Source of the DNA: Amorphochlora amoebiformis | Taxonomy: Eukaryota; Cercozoa; Chlorarachniophyceae | Length of the DNA: 64,000 bases | Direction of reading: 5' to 3' | NCBI GenBank assembly: GCA_054601695.1 | Contig: BAAHQB010000192.1 | Coordinates: 248,001 to 312,000 of the forward strand | Shown: positions 63,625 through 64,000 of the stretch, in pieces | Layout: each line of letters opens with the position of its first letter | How positions within the stretch are numbered: position 1 is the stretch's first letter | The notes under the pieces: model-generated | The model's database searches: none | What the model was told of the DNA's origin: nothing | Seen by the model: only the letters and a program-made list of their open reading frames with translations | Position numbers and translations under genes: made by a program

Positions 63625-63853
63625 CTATATATAATTTCTTATACTACGATTGTATACAATGATATAAATACATCTTTTCTACAAATACTAAGAAACCGAA
63701 TACGTGCACATTTATCTCACTCTGTACACCTAAACCTAACCCTAACCCGAATCGTAACCCAAACCCGAATCCCTAACCCAAACTCACATCCTAACCCAAA
63801 CCCTAATAGGATATGCCGAAATAATTGAGGGAAAGATGGAGAAGGAGGGAAAG
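61874..63853 (+). CDS. Cys/His-rich protein with E(z)-like FCxRCxxxxxxCxxH motif, runs off the window
   Basis: The exons are 61874-61996, 62786-62838, 63069-63247 and 63810-63853, phases 0, 2, 1 and 0. Exon 1 ends [18 protein letters not shown], close to the FCRRCxxxDCxLH block of Enhancer-of-zeste H3K27 methyltransferases, with two extra residues. Next come [18 protein letters not shown] and a CxxC-containing segment ([12 protein letters not shown]), then a charged stretch ending GKMEKEGK. The SANT, CXC and SET regions that would prove E(z) are not in the window. In exon 63069-63247 a second frame is also open. I chose the one that chains in phase on both sides. Confidence 0.42.
63727..63806. 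repeat. degenerate CCCTAA/CCCGAA telomere-like tract
   Basis: This short array of CCTAACC, CCCGAATC and CCCAAAC variants forms the end of the intron immediately before exon 63810-63853. The acceptor is CCCTAATAG. Confidence 0.85.
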
Positions 63854-63879
63854 GTATGTGGTCAAGATATCAGTATGTT

Positions 63880-63941
63880 TTTTTAGATATATATATATAT
63901 ATGTATATTATATATATGTATATATATATTTATATAATATA

Positions 63942-64000
<59 letters not shown>
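63880..64000. repeat. (TA)n microsatellite at window end
   Basis: TA microsatellite starts shortly after the donor at 63854. The gene continues beyond the window. Confidence 0.9.

Overview
This is a window of nuclear DNA from an intron-rich microbial eukaryote. The evidence is standard stop codons, GT-AG introns, short exons (5 to 450 nt, mostly 40 to 110), interstitial TTAGGG/CCCTAA telomere-type arrays, and gene families that occur only in eukaryotes. The phytol/dolichol-kinase gene and the GAF-type protein would fit an alga or another protist, but the sequence does not fix the lineage. Most bases are (TA)n microsatellite, followed by GA/CT tracts and telomeric repeats. Almost every long open frame in the window is a translated microsatellite. 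The real coding sequence lies in short unique islands, which I joined by splice sites, codon phase and family motifs.

Layout. 1185-3686 (+): a small four-exon gene with one membrane segment. 3767-26001 (+): a chain of about 29 exons encoding a DUF924 domain and then a complete TilS-like PP-loop ATPase. The reading frame runs through both, so this is probably one fusion gene. 26.0-27.4 kb: CTAG-rich spacer. 27481-28409: an open stretch whose strand is ambiguous. 28427-29132 (-): a two-finger C2H2 protein. 29587-31802 (-): a protein with two GAF-like domains and a polyQ linker. 32149-37557 (+): a phytol/dolichol-kinase-type enzyme, divergent from the GAF gene across a 346-bp promoter spacer with a TATA box. 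38.2-39.3 kb: a second CTAG-rich spacer with a 105-bp tandem duplication and an inverted-repeat element. 39480-45594 (-): an MGME1-like PD-(D/E)XK exonuclease. 47163-56247 (+): an unrecognised protein with cysteine-rich and lysine-rich parts, in one or two genes. 57113-58424 (+): a small unknown protein. 58656-63853 (+): RING-like, coiled-coil-like and E(z)-like Cys-rich exons running to the window edge.

The main discovery is a repeat architecture that I call exon-edge echoes. Many real exons are flanked by tandem copies of their own edge. Copies of the exon start, usually with its 3' splice site, lie upstream. Copies of the exon end, usually with its 5' splice site, lie downstream. (TA)n tracts separate the copies. 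The polarity follows the gene's strand in both the plus and the minus genes, so the pattern independently supports the exon calls. It may show how these introns grew, and it places dozens of decoy splice sites next to the real ones. A second unusual point is that telomere-type arrays form intron sequence in the DUF924 module. At one exon the flanking introns carry complementary CCCTAA and TTAGGG arrays.
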